Assembly (NCBI RefSeq): GCF_017939625.1
Contig: NZ_JAGKTC010000004.1
Location: forward strand, 82,423 to 146,422
Reading direction: 5' to 3'
DNA length: 64,000 nt
DNA from: Pseudoxanthomonas helianthi
GTDB taxonomy: Bacteria; Pseudomonadota; Gammaproteobacteria; Xanthomonadales; Xanthomonadaceae
Each line of letters opens with the position of its first letter. Position 1 is the first letter of the stretch. The notes beneath the pieces were generated by a model, which had not been told where the DNA came from, ran no database searches, and was given only the letters and a program-made list of their open reading frames with translations. This document shows positions 22,833 to 32,743 of the stretch, one piece after another. The position numbers were made by a program, and so were the translations under genes.

Positions 22833-25196
22833 ATGCTGACCCGCCGCCGACTCCTGCAGCACATGATCCTCGCCAGCCTGCCGCTGGGCAGCGGCATTCC
22901 GTTCGCTCGCACGGCCATCGCGGCCACGACTTCCACCGGCAGCATCGATGCGTTGCTCCCGTCGCCTTCCGCAAGCGCCGCGACGGAAGACGGCGCCGGC
23001 CTGGCCCGCTTCGTCGACGTCTTCATCGGCAGCGGCGGCCACGGCCACACCTTCCCGGGCGCCGCCGTGCCCTTCGGCATGGTGCAGCTGAGCCCCGACA
23101 CCTACAACGCCGATTGGGATGCGTGCTCCGGGTACCACGCGGGCGACCGCTCGATCATGGGCTTCTCGCACACCCATCTCAGCGGCACCGGCATCGGCGA
23201 CATGCTCGATGTGCTGCTGATGCCCAACGTGGGCGCGGTGAAGACGCAGCCCGGTTCGCGGGAAGCGCCGGAATCGGGCTGGCGCGCGCCGTTCCGGCCG
23301 GAAGACGAAACCGGCGAACCCGGCTACTACCGCGTGGAATTGCGCGACCGCCGCATCGGCGCGGAACTGACCGCCACCGCACGCGCGGGCCTGCATCGCT
23401 ACACCTTCCCCGCCAGCGCGCAAAGCCACATCGTGGTCGACCTGAAGCACGGCATGCAGGACAACCCGGACACGCCGACCCGCGTGCCCTGGGCGGAATT
23501 GCGCGCGGTCGGCAACGACACCCTGCTGGGCGGACGCAGCGTGCGGCAATGGGCGCGCGACCGCCGCATCCATTTCGCGATCCGTTTCTCGCGTCCGTTC
23601 GAACGCATGGAAACCCTCGGCGAACCGGCGACGGAAGCCGCGACCAACCACGACGTCCGTTGCGCGCTGCATTTCCCCACGCGCGGAGGCGAACAGGTAC
23701 TGGTCAAGGTCGGCCTGTCTGCGGTCAGCGCGGAGAACGCCCTGCGCAACCTCGATGCGGAAATCCCAGGCTGGGATTTCGAAGCCGTGCGCCGCGACGC
23801 GCACGATGCGTGGGAACGCGAGCTGGGCCGGGTGCGCATCCAGGCGCGCGACGACGACGAACGCCGCGTCTTCTACACCGCGCTGTACCACTGCCTGCTC
23901 GCGCCGACGCTGTTCAACGACGTGGATGGCCGCTACCTCGGCATGGACCTGGCCGTGCACCAGCTGCCGCCGGGCGCGAGCAACTACACGCAGTTTTCCC
24001 TGTGGGATACCTATCGCAGCCTGCATCCGCTGCTGACCCTGGTGCAGCCCGAACGCGTGCCCGACCTGGCGAATTCGCTGATCCGCATGGCCGAACAGAA
24101 CGCCGGCGGCGTGCCGGTGTGGCCGCTGCAGGCGCGCGAAACCGACTGCATGGTCGGCTATCACTCTTCCGTGGTGTTGGCCGAAGCCTGGACCAAGGGC
24201 TTCGACGGCATCGACTTCGCCAAGGCCTGGCCGCTGTGGCGCAAGCGCGCGATGGACGACGACTATCGAGGTTTGCCGCTGTACCGTTCGCTGGGCTACA
24301 TCCCCGCCGAACGCGAAGCAGAGTCGGTCAGCAAGACCTTGGAATACGCCTACGACGACTGGGCCGTGGCCCATCTGGCCCGCGCCGCCGGCGACGAAAA
24401 GGAATATCGGCAACTGCGCGAACGCTCGCGCAACTACCGCAACGTGTTCGACCAGCGCAGCGGCTTCGTCCGCGGGCGGCTGGCGGATGGAAGCTGGGCC
24501 GAACCTTTCGACCCGCGCGCGCTGGGCCATCTGCAGAAGTGGCACGACTTCACCGAGTGCAACGCCTGGCAGGCGACCTTCCTCAACCAGCACGACGTGC
24601 ATGGCCACATCCGCCTGCTCGGTGGCGACCAGCGCTTCGCCGCGAAACTGGACGCCCTGTTCTCCGCCAGCTCCGACCTTCCCGAAGGCGCGCCGCCGGA
24701 CATCTCCGGCATGGTCGGCCAATACGCGCACGGCAACGAACCCGGGCACCACGTCGCCTACCTGTACGCCTACGCCGGCCAGCCCTGGAAGACCCAGGCG
24801 CGCGTGCGCAAGCTGATGCGCGACATGTACCACGCCCAGCGCGACGGCCTGCCCGGCAACGAGGACTGCGGGCAGATGTCGGCGTGGTTCGTGCTGAGCG
24901 CGCTGGGCCTGTATCCGGCGGACCCGGTCAGCGGCGTCTACGTGTTCGGCAGCCCGCTGCTGGATCGGGCGGAACTGGCGCTGGCCGAGGGACGTCGCCT
25001 GCTGATCGAAGCGCACGACAACTCGCCGGAAAACGTCTACGTACAATCGGTGAGCTGGAATGGGCAACCGCATCCACGCAACTGGATCGCGCATCGCGAA
25101 CTGGCCAAAGGCGGCCATCTCGCGTTCCGGATGGGCGCCACGCCGAACCTGGAATTCGGTGCCGCCCGCTCACAGCGGCCACCCTCCTTCGTTTGA
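22833..25196 (+). CDS. GH92 family alpha-1,2-mannosidase
   Basis: This is a calcium-dependent exo-alpha-mannosidase of 787 residues, probably periplasmic. A twin-arginine-like start (TRRRLLQH) precedes a hydrophobic stretch. Family features are FVDVFIGSGGHGHTFPGA, GFSHTHLSGTG, the catalytic-region GNEPGHHVAYLYAYAGQPW and GNEDCGQMSAWFV. The ATG at 22833 is 5 bases after the upstream stop and has GAGG before it, so it forms an operon with the fusion glycosidase. GH92 enzymes trim mannose from N-glycans, so the likely substrate is plant or other eukaryotic glycoprotein glycan. Confidence 0.95.
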   Translation: MLTRRRLLQHMILASLPLGSGIPFARTAIAATTSTGSIDALLPSPSASAATEDGAGLARFVDVFIGSGGHGHTFPGAAVPFGMVQLSPDTYNADWDACSGYHAGDRSIMGFSHTHLSGTGIGDMLDVLLMPNVGAVKTQPGSREAPESGWRAPFRPEDETGEPGYYRVELRDRRIGAELTATARAGLHRYTFPASAQSHIVVDLKHGMQDNPDTPTRVPWAELRAVGNDTLLGGRSVRQWARDRRIHFAIRFSRPFERMETLGEPATEAATNHDVRCALHFPTRGGEQVLVKVGLSAVSAENALRNLDAEIPGWDFEAVRRDAHDAWERELGRVRIQARDDDERRVFYTALYHCLLAPTLFNDVDGRYLGMDLAVHQLPPGASNYTQFSLWDTYRSLHPLLTLVQPERVPDLANSLIRMAEQNAGGVPVWPLQARETDCMVGYHSSVVLAEAWTKGFDGIDFAKAWPLWRKRAMDDDYRGLPLYRSLGYIPAEREAESVSKTLEYAYDDWAVAHLARAAGDEKEYRQLRERSRNYRNVFDQRSGFVRGRLADGSWAEPFDPRALGHLQKWHDFTECNAWQATFLNQHDVHGHIRLLGGDQRFAAKLDALFSASSDLPEGAPPDISGMVGQYAHGNEPGHHVAYLYAYAGQPWKTQARVRKLMRDMYHAQRDGLPGNEDCGQMSAWFVLSALGLYPADPVSGVYVFGSPLLDRAELALAEGRRLLIEAHDNSPENVYVQSVSWNGQPHPRNWIAHRELAKGGHLAFRMGATPNLEFGAARSQRPPSFV

Positions 25197-25239
25197 TTCC
25201 CGGCGATTCCCGCAGGGCCAGGCTAGTTCGAAGCGTATG

Positions 25240-25271
25240 AAAAAAGGCGGGGCCGGCAAGCCGGCCCCGCC
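25240..25271 (-). terminator. Rho-independent terminator between GH92 and TonB receptor genes
   Basis: GGCGGGGCCGG and CCGGCCCCGCC pair around a CAAG loop (25246-25271). Preceding A residues on the plus strand become a T run on the minus strand. It therefore ends transcripts of the TonB receptor gene, and the hairpin also lies just after the GH92 stop on the other strand. Confidence 0.8.
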
Positions 25272-25331
25272 AAGCGGGGAAATTCCGTCGCCAGGCGGAG
25301 AGAACGCCTGGACGAAGGCTTCGCGGTTCCC

Positions 25332-27926
25332 TCAGAACTTGAAGTTGAACGACACCTGGTAGCTGCGGCCGGTCTTGTACGTGCCCAGCGGCGCGAACTT
25401 CACCTGGCTGTACCAGTAATAGGTCGAGTCCAGCAGGTTGTTGGCGTTGAAGTTCACGCTCATGTGGTCGCCGATCTGGTAGGCCGCGGTGAAATCCAGC
25501 TGCTTGTACGCGTCGGTGAACACGTTGGAATTCAGGCGGCCGACCTGGGTGAAGTACTCGGAACGGTAGCTGTAGTTGACGCGCGCGCTGAACGGGCCGT
25601 TCTCGTAGTACGGGATGATGTTGTAGGTCATCCGCGACACGTACGGCAGGTTCAGGCCTTCGCTGGCGTTGGTATCGGTGTAGGTCAGGTTGCTCTGCAC
25701 GCCGAAGCCGTGGCCGAAGTTCTGCGAATAGGTCAGTGCCAGCCCGTTGACCTTGGCACCCGCCGCGTTGACCGGCGAGGACAAGGTGTACAGGGTCGGC
25801 TGGCCGCTGAGCGGATCGGCCAGTACGCGCTCGTTGGTGGTGTTCACCACGTAGTTGTCGATCTTGCGGTAGAACGCCTCCGCGCTGATCACGCTGGACG
25901 GCGCGAAGTACCACTCCAGGCTCACGCCGAAGTTGGTCGCCTCGTACGGGTCCAGGTCCGGATTGCCGCCGCCGCCGGTCTTGGTGGTGGTGTCGAGGTT
26001 GACCGACCCCGACAGCTCGGCATAGCGCGGACGCGCGATCACCTTCGCCGCCGAGAAACGCACCACCTTGTCCTCGTCCAGGTCATAGGCCAGGTTGAAG
26101 CTGGGAAGCGGCTTGTAGTACTGCTTCTTGGCCAGGGTCAGGTTGTAGCCGGTGCCATTGGTGTCGCGCCAGTAGATCGACTTGTCCAAGGTGCTGACAT
26201 AACGCAGGCCCACGTTGCCGCGCCAGCCACCCGCTTCGAAATCCAGCTGCGCATACAGGTCGTTGGTGAGCTCCTTGACGTCGTATTCCTGGCCGTACTT
26301 CTCTTCGAACGCGCCCTGCGGTTGCGACTTCAGGTAGGCCAGGACCGAGCCGAGGCTGGCGGTCGGCCAGCCGATCAGGTCGCCGCTGGCGTTCAGGCCG
26401 TCATACAGGCCGTTGGGGGCGGTACCCGGATTGAACTGGGTCAGCAGGATCGGATCGGTGGCGTCGATCCGATTGCCGTACGAAGTCTGCCCATTGTCGT
26501 GGTTGATGTACTTGTAGCCGACCCGCAGCTTGTTGAACGCGCCCCACTCCAGGTCGCGCTCCGCGTCGAACTGGAAGTACTTCTCCCGGTCGTCCGTCGT
26601 GGTGTACTCGATGCCGCCGGCCTGCTGCCCCGGCGCCAGGCCCCAGTTTGACGCGCTGCCGTCGTCGTAGTGGACGCTGGCGCGCTTGCCGTCGTAGCTG
26701 AAATCGTAGCCGCCGGACTGCAGCAGGAACTTCATCAGGTACTCGGGATCCTTGCCGCCCTTCGCGCTGGTCGCGCCGAGCTGGGTGGTGAACACCCACT
26801 TCTCGCCGGAATAGTCGTGGCGCAGGTTGAGGCTCTTGGTCTCGACCTCGCTCATGCGGTAGTTCGCGTCGAACTGCGCATAGGCGTCGCCGCCGACGGT
26901 GCCCGAGGTGATGTAGCCGTTCGACAGGGTCACGTCGGTGAAGTTGCCCACCGAACAGCCCGGGCAGACGTAACGCGACTCGCTGAAGTTGTTGTACTTG
27001 CCCTTGATGTAGATGCCGGTCAGGTTGAACTCGTTCCTGTCGTTCGGCTTCCACTGCAGCGCGGCCTGCAGGCCGTCGCGCTGGCGCTCCTGCTGGAAGA
27101 ACGCGCTGTTCTCGCCGAACGGGAAACGCGCGGCCTTGACGTCGCCGCTGCCGGTGACGTTGACGTCGTCCGGGATGTTGGTGCCCAGCCCGTAGCCCCA
27201 GTACTCGATGCCGGCACGCCAGATCTCCTGCTTGTCGTGAGTCACCGAAGCCAGCACGCCGAACGTATCGTCGCTGTTCTTCCAGCTCCACAGCACCGAA
27301 CCGCGCGGGTTGCCCTGCTCGGAACGGTCGTTGTAGCTGTAACCCAGCGAACCGCGCACGGTGTTGGCCGGCAATTCCAGCGGCTTGCGCGTGTGCACGA
27401 TCACCGTGCCGCCGATGCTGCCTTCGTCGATGCGCGCTTCCGGCGACTTGTACACCTCCATCAGGCCGATGATTTCCGGCGACAGCAGGGTGTAGTTGAA
27501 GGTGCGGCCGCTGGTGTCGGTGGGGTTGCCGCCCCAGTCGCCCGAGGCGATGGTCTGGCCGTTCAACAGCACCCGGTTCAGCGCCGGATCGGTGCCGTTG
27601 ATGCTGACCTTCTCGCCTTCGCCGAACTGGCGGTCGACGCTGATGCCAGGCAGGTGCGCCAGCGATTCGGCGGCGTTGGTGTCGGGGAACTTGCCGATGT
27701 CCTCGGCGCTGATGGCGTCGACGATGGCGTTGGCCGCGCGCTTGACCGCCTGGCTCTTTTCCAGCGACGCGCGGTAGCCGGTCACTTTCACCGTGTCGAG
27801 GGTTTGCGCTGTGCTGCCCGCCGGCGCGGGTGCCTGCTGGGCATTGGCGTTGCCCGCGATCGCCGCGATGGCGACGGAAGCGGCGAGGGTCGTTCTGATG
27901 GCGCTCGATAAGCGATGCTGTCTCAT
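25332..27926 (-). CDS. TonB-dependent outer-membrane receptor
   Basis: This is an 864-residue outer-membrane transporter. The signal peptide ends near AGNANAQQ. A TonB-box-like segment (DTVKVTGYRASLEKS) is followed by the plug (IGKFPDTNAAESLAHLPGISVDR...LNGQTIASGDWGG). The rest is the 22-strand barrel, ending in an aromatic strand (YQVSFNFKF). The type with RASLEKS after the TonB box is common in carbohydrate receptors of Xanthomonas and Caulobacter. It faces the glycosidase operon tail to tail, and the two share operator-like sites. It probably imports the released oligosaccharides. Confidence 0.93.
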   Translation of the reverse strand: MRQHRLSSAIRTTLAASVAIAAIAGNANAQQAPAPAGSTAQTLDTVKVTGYRASLEKSQAVKRAANAIVDAISAEDIGKFPDTNAAESLAHLPGISVDRQFGEGEKVSINGTDPALNRVLLNGQTIASGDWGGNPTDTSGRTFNYTLLSPEIIGLMEVYKSPEARIDEGSIGGTVIVHTRKPLELPANTVRGSLGYSYNDRSEQGNPRGSVLWSWKNSDDTFGVLASVTHDKQEIWRAGIEYWGYGLGTNIPDDVNVTGSGDVKAARFPFGENSAFFQQERQRDGLQAALQWKPNDRNEFNLTGIYIKGKYNNFSESRYVCPGCSVGNFTDVTLSNGYITSGTVGGDAYAQFDANYRMSEVETKSLNLRHDYSGEKWVFTTQLGATSAKGGKDPEYLMKFLLQSGGYDFSYDGKRASVHYDDGSASNWGLAPGQQAGGIEYTTTDDREKYFQFDAERDLEWGAFNKLRVGYKYINHDNGQTSYGNRIDATDPILLTQFNPGTAPNGLYDGLNASGDLIGWPTASLGSVLAYLKSQPQGAFEEKYGQEYDVKELTNDLYAQLDFEAGGWRGNVGLRYVSTLDKSIYWRDTNGTGYNLTLAKKQYYKPLPSFNLAYDLDEDKVVRFSAAKVIARPRYAELSGSVNLDTTTKTGGGGNPDLDPYEATNFGVSLEWYFAPSSVISAEAFYRKIDNYVVNTTNERVLADPLSGQPTLYTLSSPVNAAGAKVNGLALTYSQNFGHGFGVQSNLTYTDTNASEGLNLPYVSRMTYNIIPYYENGPFSARVNYSYRSEYFTQVGRLNSNVFTDAYKQLDFTAAYQIGDHMSVNFNANNLLDSTYYWYSQVKFAPLGTYKTGRSYQVSFNFKF

Positions 27927-27990
27927 GATCCAAACCTTTTAGATGTCGGAACCCAGGTCGCCCTGGGACTGTCTGCCGTGCAACACGAAT

Positions 27991-28004
27991 AGGTAGCGCT
28001 ACCA
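27991..28004. promoter_or_regulatory. xyl-box-like LacI-type operator before the TonB receptor gene
   Basis: On the minus strand this reads TGGTAGCGCTACCT, a 12-base perfect palindrome (GGTAGCGCTACC) about 65 bases before the receptor start. It matches the xyl-box TGGTAGCGCTAACA of Xanthomonas xylan-use genes, bound by the LacI-family XylR, at 12 of 14 positions. It sits where a promoter would be expected, which fits repression. The regulator is not in this window. Confidence 0.6.
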
Positions 28005-28220
28005 AAAAATGCGAAAGCGTTCCCTCCTTCAGCCAACCCCTCGCTGCGCCGGAACGAAGGGCCAAAACTCACGAATTCCGGTCACCGGTACAATGGTCCG
28101 ACCAGTTGGCGCAAAGAAATGCGCGACAAACGCGCAGCCCTCCTTCACCGCGGACCTTCGGCGCACCGCGATCATTTGCCGTGCGCCGTGATGGCCTCGC
28201 TCTGTGACAGCTTGTTGACT

Positions 28221-28314
28221 ATGTCCAACGTTGTCAACGGTCATTTATACCGATCTAACGCCGATTTTTGGCAAGAAAGGTTGCCGAACTAGTTGCCGTC
28301 GATACCAACGTTGG
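28221..28314. promoter_or_regulatory. Two CAACGTTGG dyads in the 510-base gap between the TonB receptor and greB
   Basis: The gap 27927-28436 has no convincing gene. Besides the xyl-box-like site it holds two further dyads. The first reads TTGACAACGTTGGACAT on the minus strand (28221-28237). The second is CCAACGTTGG (28305-28314). Both contain CAACGTTGGAC, as does the site before the glycosidase operon. Their centres are about 80 bases apart. They look like LacI-family operators of one regulon. They could serve the receptor gene, greB or both. Confidence 0.4.
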
Positions 28315-28436
28315 ACTTGGACCTTCCATACGCCGCCGTCCGTTCCGGCTCCGCGGAAAACCGAGACCGTTTCCAGACCCCAAGCCGTCGCGATGCCGTG
28401 CGGCTATCCTCTTGCCCCCACCCGATGACGTCCCCC

Positions 28437-28946
28437 ATGTCGCGCTGGCGCCCTCCGAGCGAGAAAAGCACTGCCCTGATCACCCCTGCCGGTCATGCAC
28501 GGCTGAAGTCCGAACTGGACGAGCTGTGGCGCGTGCGCCGGCCCGAGGTGGTCAAGGCCCTGGCAGCCGCCGCAGCCGAAGGCGACCGCTCGGAAAACGC
28601 CGAGTACACCTACCGCAAGAAGCAACTCGGCGAAATCGACCGGCGCGTGCGCTACCTCAGCAAGCGCCTGGAATCCCTGCGCGTGGTGGATGCCGCCCCG
28701 GCCGATCCGAAAGCGGTGTTCTTCGGTGCGACGGTTGAGCTGGAGAACCTGTCCACCGCCGAACTGTCGCGCTACCGCATCGTCGGCCCCGACGAAACCG
28801 ACGCTTCCCGTGGCTGGATCAGCATCGACTCGCCGCTGGCGCGCGCGATGCTGAAGAAACGCGTCGACGACGAGTTCGAAGCGATGCTGCCCGGCGGCAT
28901 CGCCAGCTTCGCCATCATCGGGGTGAACTACGGCGAGGAAAGCTGA
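28437..28946 (+). CDS. greB: Transcription elongation factor GreB
   Basis: It stimulates transcript cleavage by backtracked RNA polymerase. It has 169 residues. The N-terminal coiled coil has the acidic tip region [32 protein letters not shown], with the extra basic patch of GreB. The C-terminal domain has [10 protein letters not shown] and the family tail [12 protein letters not shown]. The ATG at 28437 (MSRWRPP) is chosen from the family N terminus. An ATG at 28425 would add four residues. Confidence 0.95.
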   Translation: MSRWRPPSEKSTALITPAGHARLKSELDELWRVRRPEVVKALAAAAAEGDRSENAEYTYRKKQLGEIDRRVRYLSKRLESLRVVDAAPADPKAVFFGATVELENLSTAELSRYRIVGPDETDASRGWISIDSPLARAMLKKRVDDEFEAMLPGGIASFAIIGVNYGEES

Positions 28947-29044
28947 CGCGCGCAAACCCCTGCCCGCGGATGCAAACCGCTTCCGCGATTATCCGCAACG
29001 ACCGTCGTGGCAGGCGGGACCGAAGCCCCGCCCGCCCTGCAACC

Positions 29045-29578
29045 TCAATCTTTCGCCGCCGGATGGTGCCCGATCCGGCCGCTCGCGTACGCCGCGTATA
29101 CAGCGCCGAGCACGCTGCCGTAGGCCAGGTGCGCCACCACTGTCGCCCAGTTGCGCATCTGCTCGAACCACGGGAACAGCGACGTGGCCAGGTAGTAGTT
29201 CACCACGTACAACGCCAGTCCGAAGACCGCGCCGGCCACCGTATCGGCGGCGATCGAATGGCCCTTGCCGATGAAGGCGAACACCAAGGCATAAGCCATC
29301 GACAGCACGAAATGAATCACGATCGCGGCCAGCAGCACGCTCATGTCGAAAGTGTCGATCGGCGTCAGCGCGACGCTGCCCTGGGTCATGGCGGCAATCA
29401 CCCGCGGCACCGCCCATGGACTGGCGCCCAGGAACAAGGGCATCAGGATCGCCAGCGAGGCCAGGTACACCAGGCCCGAAGCCAGGCCGGCCCACACGAC
29501 CGCCCTGCCCGAGATGTGCGCCCCGGGTACGGTGAAATGCAACCCGCGAAAATGCAGACGTTCTGTAAAGTTGGACAT
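29045..29578 (-). CDS. Four-helix integral membrane protein of unknown function
   Basis: This 177-residue inner-membrane protein has about four membrane segments: VVWAGLASGLVYLASLAILM, SVLLAAIVIHFVLSMAYALVFAFI, AVFGLALYVVNYYL and WATVVAHLAYGSVLGAVYAAYA. I do not recognise a characterised family. It has no clear catalytic motif. It lies alone between greB (+) and the iron-permease-like gene (same strand, 111 bases upstream), so joint expression with the latter is possible. Confidence 0.75.
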   Translation of the reverse strand: MSNFTERLHFRGLHFTVPGAHISGRAVVWAGLASGLVYLASLAILMPLFLGASPWAVPRVIAAMTQGSVALTPIDTFDMSVLLAAIVIHFVLSMAYALVFAFIGKGHSIAADTVAGAVFGLALYVVNYYLATSLFPWFEQMRNWATVVAHLAYGSVLGAVYAAYASGRIGHHPAAKD

Positions 29579-29689
29579 GGACCCTCCTCGCGCGACGAGG
29601 CTGGCCGACTGCCGGAACGCAACGGGCCTTCGCGCCGCGCTGACGAAAATTAACCCACGTACACCGTTAATTCCTCGTCATCGGATCCG

Positions 29690-30115
29690 CTACGGCGCCG
29701 GCCGGTCAACCCCGGATTCGAGGTCCTGGCACAGGTCGCCGCCGGCGCGGGCGCGCTTCGCCAAGGCGATGTAACGGGCGCGGAAGGCCTCGATCTCGTG
29801 GTCTTCCAGCTCCTCCAGGTCGAGCAGCGCGTCGTGCGCATTGCGGCTGACCCGGATCAACTCGTCCAGCTTGATCTGCATGGCCTCGGTGTCGCGGTTC
29901 TGCGTGTTCTGGATCAGGAACACCATCAGGAAGGTCACGATGGTCGTGCCGGTATTGATCACCAGTTGCCAGGTGTCGCTGAAATGGAACAGTGGTCCGG
30001 TGACGCCCCAGGCGACGATCACGCCGAGGGCCAACGCGAAACACAGCGGACGCCCGGTGAAGCGTGAAGAAGCCTTGGCCAGGCGGACGAAAGCGCGATC
30101 GAAGGAAACTGCCAT
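29690..30115 (-). CDS. Low-affinity iron permease family protein
   Basis: This 141-residue protein has two membrane helices (FALALGVIVAWGVTGPLF and WQLVINTGTTIVTFLMVFLIQ) followed by the hallmark QNTQNRDTEAMQIKLDELIR of the low-affinity iron permease family. An acidic helical tail follows. The family name comes from yeast Fet4. Bacterial members of this length contain only a small part of that protein, and transport has not been shown for them. Confidence 0.85.
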   Translation of the reverse strand: MAVSFDRAFVRLAKASSRFTGRPLCFALALGVIVAWGVTGPLFHFSDTWQLVINTGTTIVTFLMVFLIQNTQNRDTEAMQIKLDELIRVSRNAHDALLDLEELEDHEIEAFRARYIALAKRARAGGDLCQDLESGVDRPAP

Positions 30116-30156
30116 GTCGCCACTCCTGCTAGGGACTGGCGACAGTATGCCTGCCG

Positions 30157-31515
30157 CTACGAAACGACGGCGAGGCCCGATGGCGCCTTCTTCGGCAACG
30201 CATCGCCGAACAGGTCGTGCTCATCGCTGTCGTCGATCCGCACGTCGACGAAGTCGCCCGGCTTCAAACCGAGCTCGCCGCCGTTCTGGATATGCACCAG
30301 CCCGTCGATCTCGGGCGCGTCGGCCTTGGAGCGCGCCACCGCGATGCCGTCCTCCAGCAGGTCGACCAGGCAGCGCTGCACCGTGCCGACCTTCGCCTCC
30401 AGCTTTTCCGCGCTGATCTGCGCCTGCGTTTCCATGAAGCGGGCCAGGCGTTCCTGCTTGACGGCTTCCGGCACTGGATCGGGCAAGTCGTTCGCCGCCG
30501 CGCCTTCGACCGGCGAATAGGCGAAGGCGCCGACGCGGTCGAGGCGCACCTCGCGCAGGAAATCCAGCAGTTCCTCGAATTCGCTTTCGGTTTCGCCCGG
30601 GAAGCCGACGATGAAGGTGCTGCGGATGACGATGTCGGGGCAGATCTCGCGCCAGCGGTGGATGCGTTCGCGGGTCTTGTCGATCGCACCCGGACGCTTC
30701 ATCAGCTTCAGCACGCGCGGGCTGGCGTGCTGGAACGGAATGTCGAGGTACGGGAGGATCTTGCCTTCCGCCATCAACGGAACGGTGTCATCGACGTGCG
30801 GGTACGGGTAGACGTAATGCAGGCGCGTCCAGATGCCGAGCTGCGACAGGCCCTCGCACAACGAACGCATCCGGGTTTCGTATTCGTTGCCGCGCCAGGA
30901 CTTCTTCGCGTACCTCAGGTCGACGCCGTAGGCGCTGGTGTCCTGCGATACCACCAGCAGTTCACGCACGCCGCCGATGGCCAGGCGTTCGGCTTCGCGA
31001 AGCACTTCGTCGACCGGCCGCGACACCAGGTCGCCGCGCATCGACGGGATGATGCAGAAGCTGCAGCGGTGGTTGCAGCCCTCGGAAATCTTCAGGTAGG
31101 CATAGTGCTTCGGGGTCAGCTTGATGCCGTAGTCGGGCACCAAGTCGACGAACGGATCGTGCGCCGGCGGCAACGCTTCATGCACCGCGTCCATCACGCT
31201 GGCGTAGTCCTGCGGGCCGCTGATCGACAGCACGTCGGGGAACTGCTCCCGGATCAGTTCGCTACGCTTGCCCAGGCAGCCGGTGACGATGACCCGGCCG
31301 TTCTCGGCCATCGCCTCGCCGATGGCATCGAGCGATTCGGCTACCGCCGAATCGATGAAGCCGCAGGTATTGACCACGACCACGTCGGCGTCGTCGTAAC
31401 TGGGCGAAAGCTGGTAACCCTCGACCCGCAGCTGGGTGAGGATGCGTTCGGAATCGACCAGGGCCTTGGGGCAGCCCAGGCTGACGAAACCGACCTTGGG
31501 CTGGGCAACGGACAT
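30157..31515 (-). CDS. rimO: Ribosomal protein S12 methylthiotransferase RimO
   Basis: This radical-SAM enzyme adds a methylthio group to an aspartate of ribosomal protein S12. It has 452 residues. The N-terminal cluster cysteines are Cys15, Cys51 and Cys80. The radical-SAM motif is Cys147-x3-Cys151-x2-Cys154 (CNHRCSFC). A TRAM domain ends the protein. [12 protein letters not shown] is a RimO signature that separates it from MiaB. It is divergent from the dienelactone hydrolase gene. Confidence 0.97.
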   Translation of the reverse strand: MSVAQPKVGFVSLGCPKALVDSERILTQLRVEGYQLSPSYDDADVVVVNTCGFIDSAVAESLDAIGEAMAENGRVIVTGCLGKRSELIREQFPDVLSISGPQDYASVMDAVHEALPPAHDPFVDLVPDYGIKLTPKHYAYLKISEGCNHRCSFCIIPSMRGDLVSRPVDEVLREAERLAIGGVRELLVVSQDTSAYGVDLRYAKKSWRGNEYETRMRSLCEGLSQLGIWTRLHYVYPYPHVDDTVPLMAEGKILPYLDIPFQHASPRVLKLMKRPGAIDKTRERIHRWREICPDIVIRSTFIVGFPGETESEFEELLDFLREVRLDRVGAFAYSPVEGAAANDLPDPVPEAVKQERLARFMETQAQISAEKLEAKVGTVQRCLVDLLEDGIAVARSKADAPEIDGLVHIQNGGELGLKPGDFVDVRIDDSDEHDLFGDALPKKAPSGLAVVS

Positions 31516-31595
31516 GCGTGGGCCTGCGGAACGAACGGATGACAGGCTGTTGATTATACGGGGGTTACACTGGTCGCCTCGCCCCGGAGCCGCCG

Positions 31596-32270
31596 ATGAA
31601 CGACTGGATCAACCTGAAAACCGCCCGTGGACCGGTCCAGGCCTGGCGCGCGGAGCCAGCCGGCGAGCCACGCGGCGGACTGGTCGTGGTGCAGGAGATC
31701 TTCGGGGTCAACGCACACATCCGCAGCGTTGCCGAACGCTTCGCCGGCGAAGGCTACCTGGTGCTGGCACCGGCCTTCTTCGATCTGGTCGAAGCCGATG
31801 TCCAGCTGGACTACGGTCCCGACGAGTCGTTGCGCGGCCGCGAACTGGCCACCGAAGTGGGCATGGACGCCGCCGTCGAAGTCGTCGCCGGCGCCGCCGA
31901 GTGGCTGCGCCGCGAACTGGGCGAAGCGAAGCGCATCGGATGCATCGGCTACTGCTGGGGCGGTACCGTCGCGCTGCGCGCCGCGCAGGTGCTGGCCCTG
32001 CCCAGCGTCAGCTATTACGGCGCGCGCAACCTGCCCTTCCTCGACCAGTCGCTGCGCGCACCGGCGATGTTCCATTTCGGCGAACAGGACCCGTCGATCC
32101 CGCCGGAAGCCGTGCAGGCGCACCGCGAAAAGCTGCCGAACATGCCCGTCTTCACCTATCCGGCGAAACACGCCTTCAATCGCGACGCCAGCCCCGACCA
32201 CTACGACGCGCCCAGCGCGAAGCTGGCCTTGTCGCGCTCGCTCGATTTCCTGCACGAGCACGTCGGATGA
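31596..32270 (+). CDS. Dienelactone hydrolase family protein
   Basis: This is an alpha/beta hydrolase of 224 residues with the dienelactone hydrolase triad. The nucleophile is Cys120 in GYCWGG, an Asp lies in [11 protein letters not shown] and a His in [27 protein letters not shown] is the conserved N-terminal part, with the gating glutamate. The true substrate is unknown, since no other aromatic-degradation genes are near. Its stop overlaps the start of the HIT gene (ATGA). Confidence 0.92.
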   Translation: MNDWINLKTARGPVQAWRAEPAGEPRGGLVVVQEIFGVNAHIRSVAERFAGEGYLVLAPAFFDLVEADVQLDYGPDESLRGRELATEVGMDAAVEVVAGAAEWLRRELGEAKRIGCIGYCWGGTVALRAAQVLALPSVSYYGARNLPFLDQSLRAPAMFHFGEQDPSIPPEAVQAHREKLPNMPVFTYPAKHAFNRDASPDHYDAPSAKLALSRSLDFLHEHVG

Positions 32271-32671
32271 CGGAATTCGTCCTCGACCCCCGGCTGCAGG
32301 CCGACAGTGCCTTCATCGCCGATGGCCCGCTGTCGCAGGTGCGGCTGATGGACGACGCGCGCTTCCCGTGGCTGCTGCTGGTGCCGCGCGTGGCCGGCGC
32401 GACGGAATGGATCGACCTGGACGGCAACCAGCAGCGCCTGTTGCTGGCGGAAATCAACCAGGTGTCGAAATTGCTGCGTGGCGAGGCCGGCGTACAGAAA
32501 CTCAACATCGGCGCGCTCGGCAACATCGTGCGCCAGTTGCACGTGCACCTGGTCGGCCGCCACGAAGGCGACGCCGCGTGGCCGGGGCCGGTATGGGGTA
32601 GCGGCGCGATGCGCAGGTTCGATGCGGATGCGCTGGCGGCCAGCGTCGAAAGCTGGCGACTACGCCTGTAG
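32267..32671 (+). CDS. HIT-domain protein
   Basis: This 134-residue protein belongs to the histidine triad nucleotide-hydrolase superfamily. The active-site region is IVRQLHVHLVGRHEGD, which keeps two of the usual three closely spaced histidines, as in other gammaproteobacterial members. FPWLLLVPRVAGATEWIDL is the family strand. The substrate is unknown. It is coupled to the hydrolase upstream, and its TAG stop lies in the GTAG head of a palindromic repeat. Confidence 0.9.
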   Translation: MTEFVLDPRLQADSAFIADGPLSQVRLMDDARFPWLLLVPRVAGATEWIDLDGNQQRLLLAEINQVSKLLRGEAGVQKLNIGALGNIVRQLHVHLVGRHEGDAAWPGPVWGSGAMRRFDADALAASVESWRLRL

Positions 32672-32736
32672 GAGTGCCCTTCAGGGCGCGACGAGCGATT
32701 GCGAGGTGCAGGTCGCGCCCTGAAGGACGCTCCTAC
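32668..32736. repeat. GTAG-headed inverted repeat pair after the HIT gene
   Basis: The left arm begins GTAGGAGTGCCCTTCAGGGC at 32668. The right arm (32711-32736) is its complement with one or two changes. It is the same family as 14899-14998, but with only about 17 bases between the arms. The head supplies the TAG stop of the HIT gene. The doublet lies 8 bases before the dcd stop on the other strand, and could act as a terminator for both. Confidence 0.85.
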
Positions 32737-32743
32737 AAGAGCA

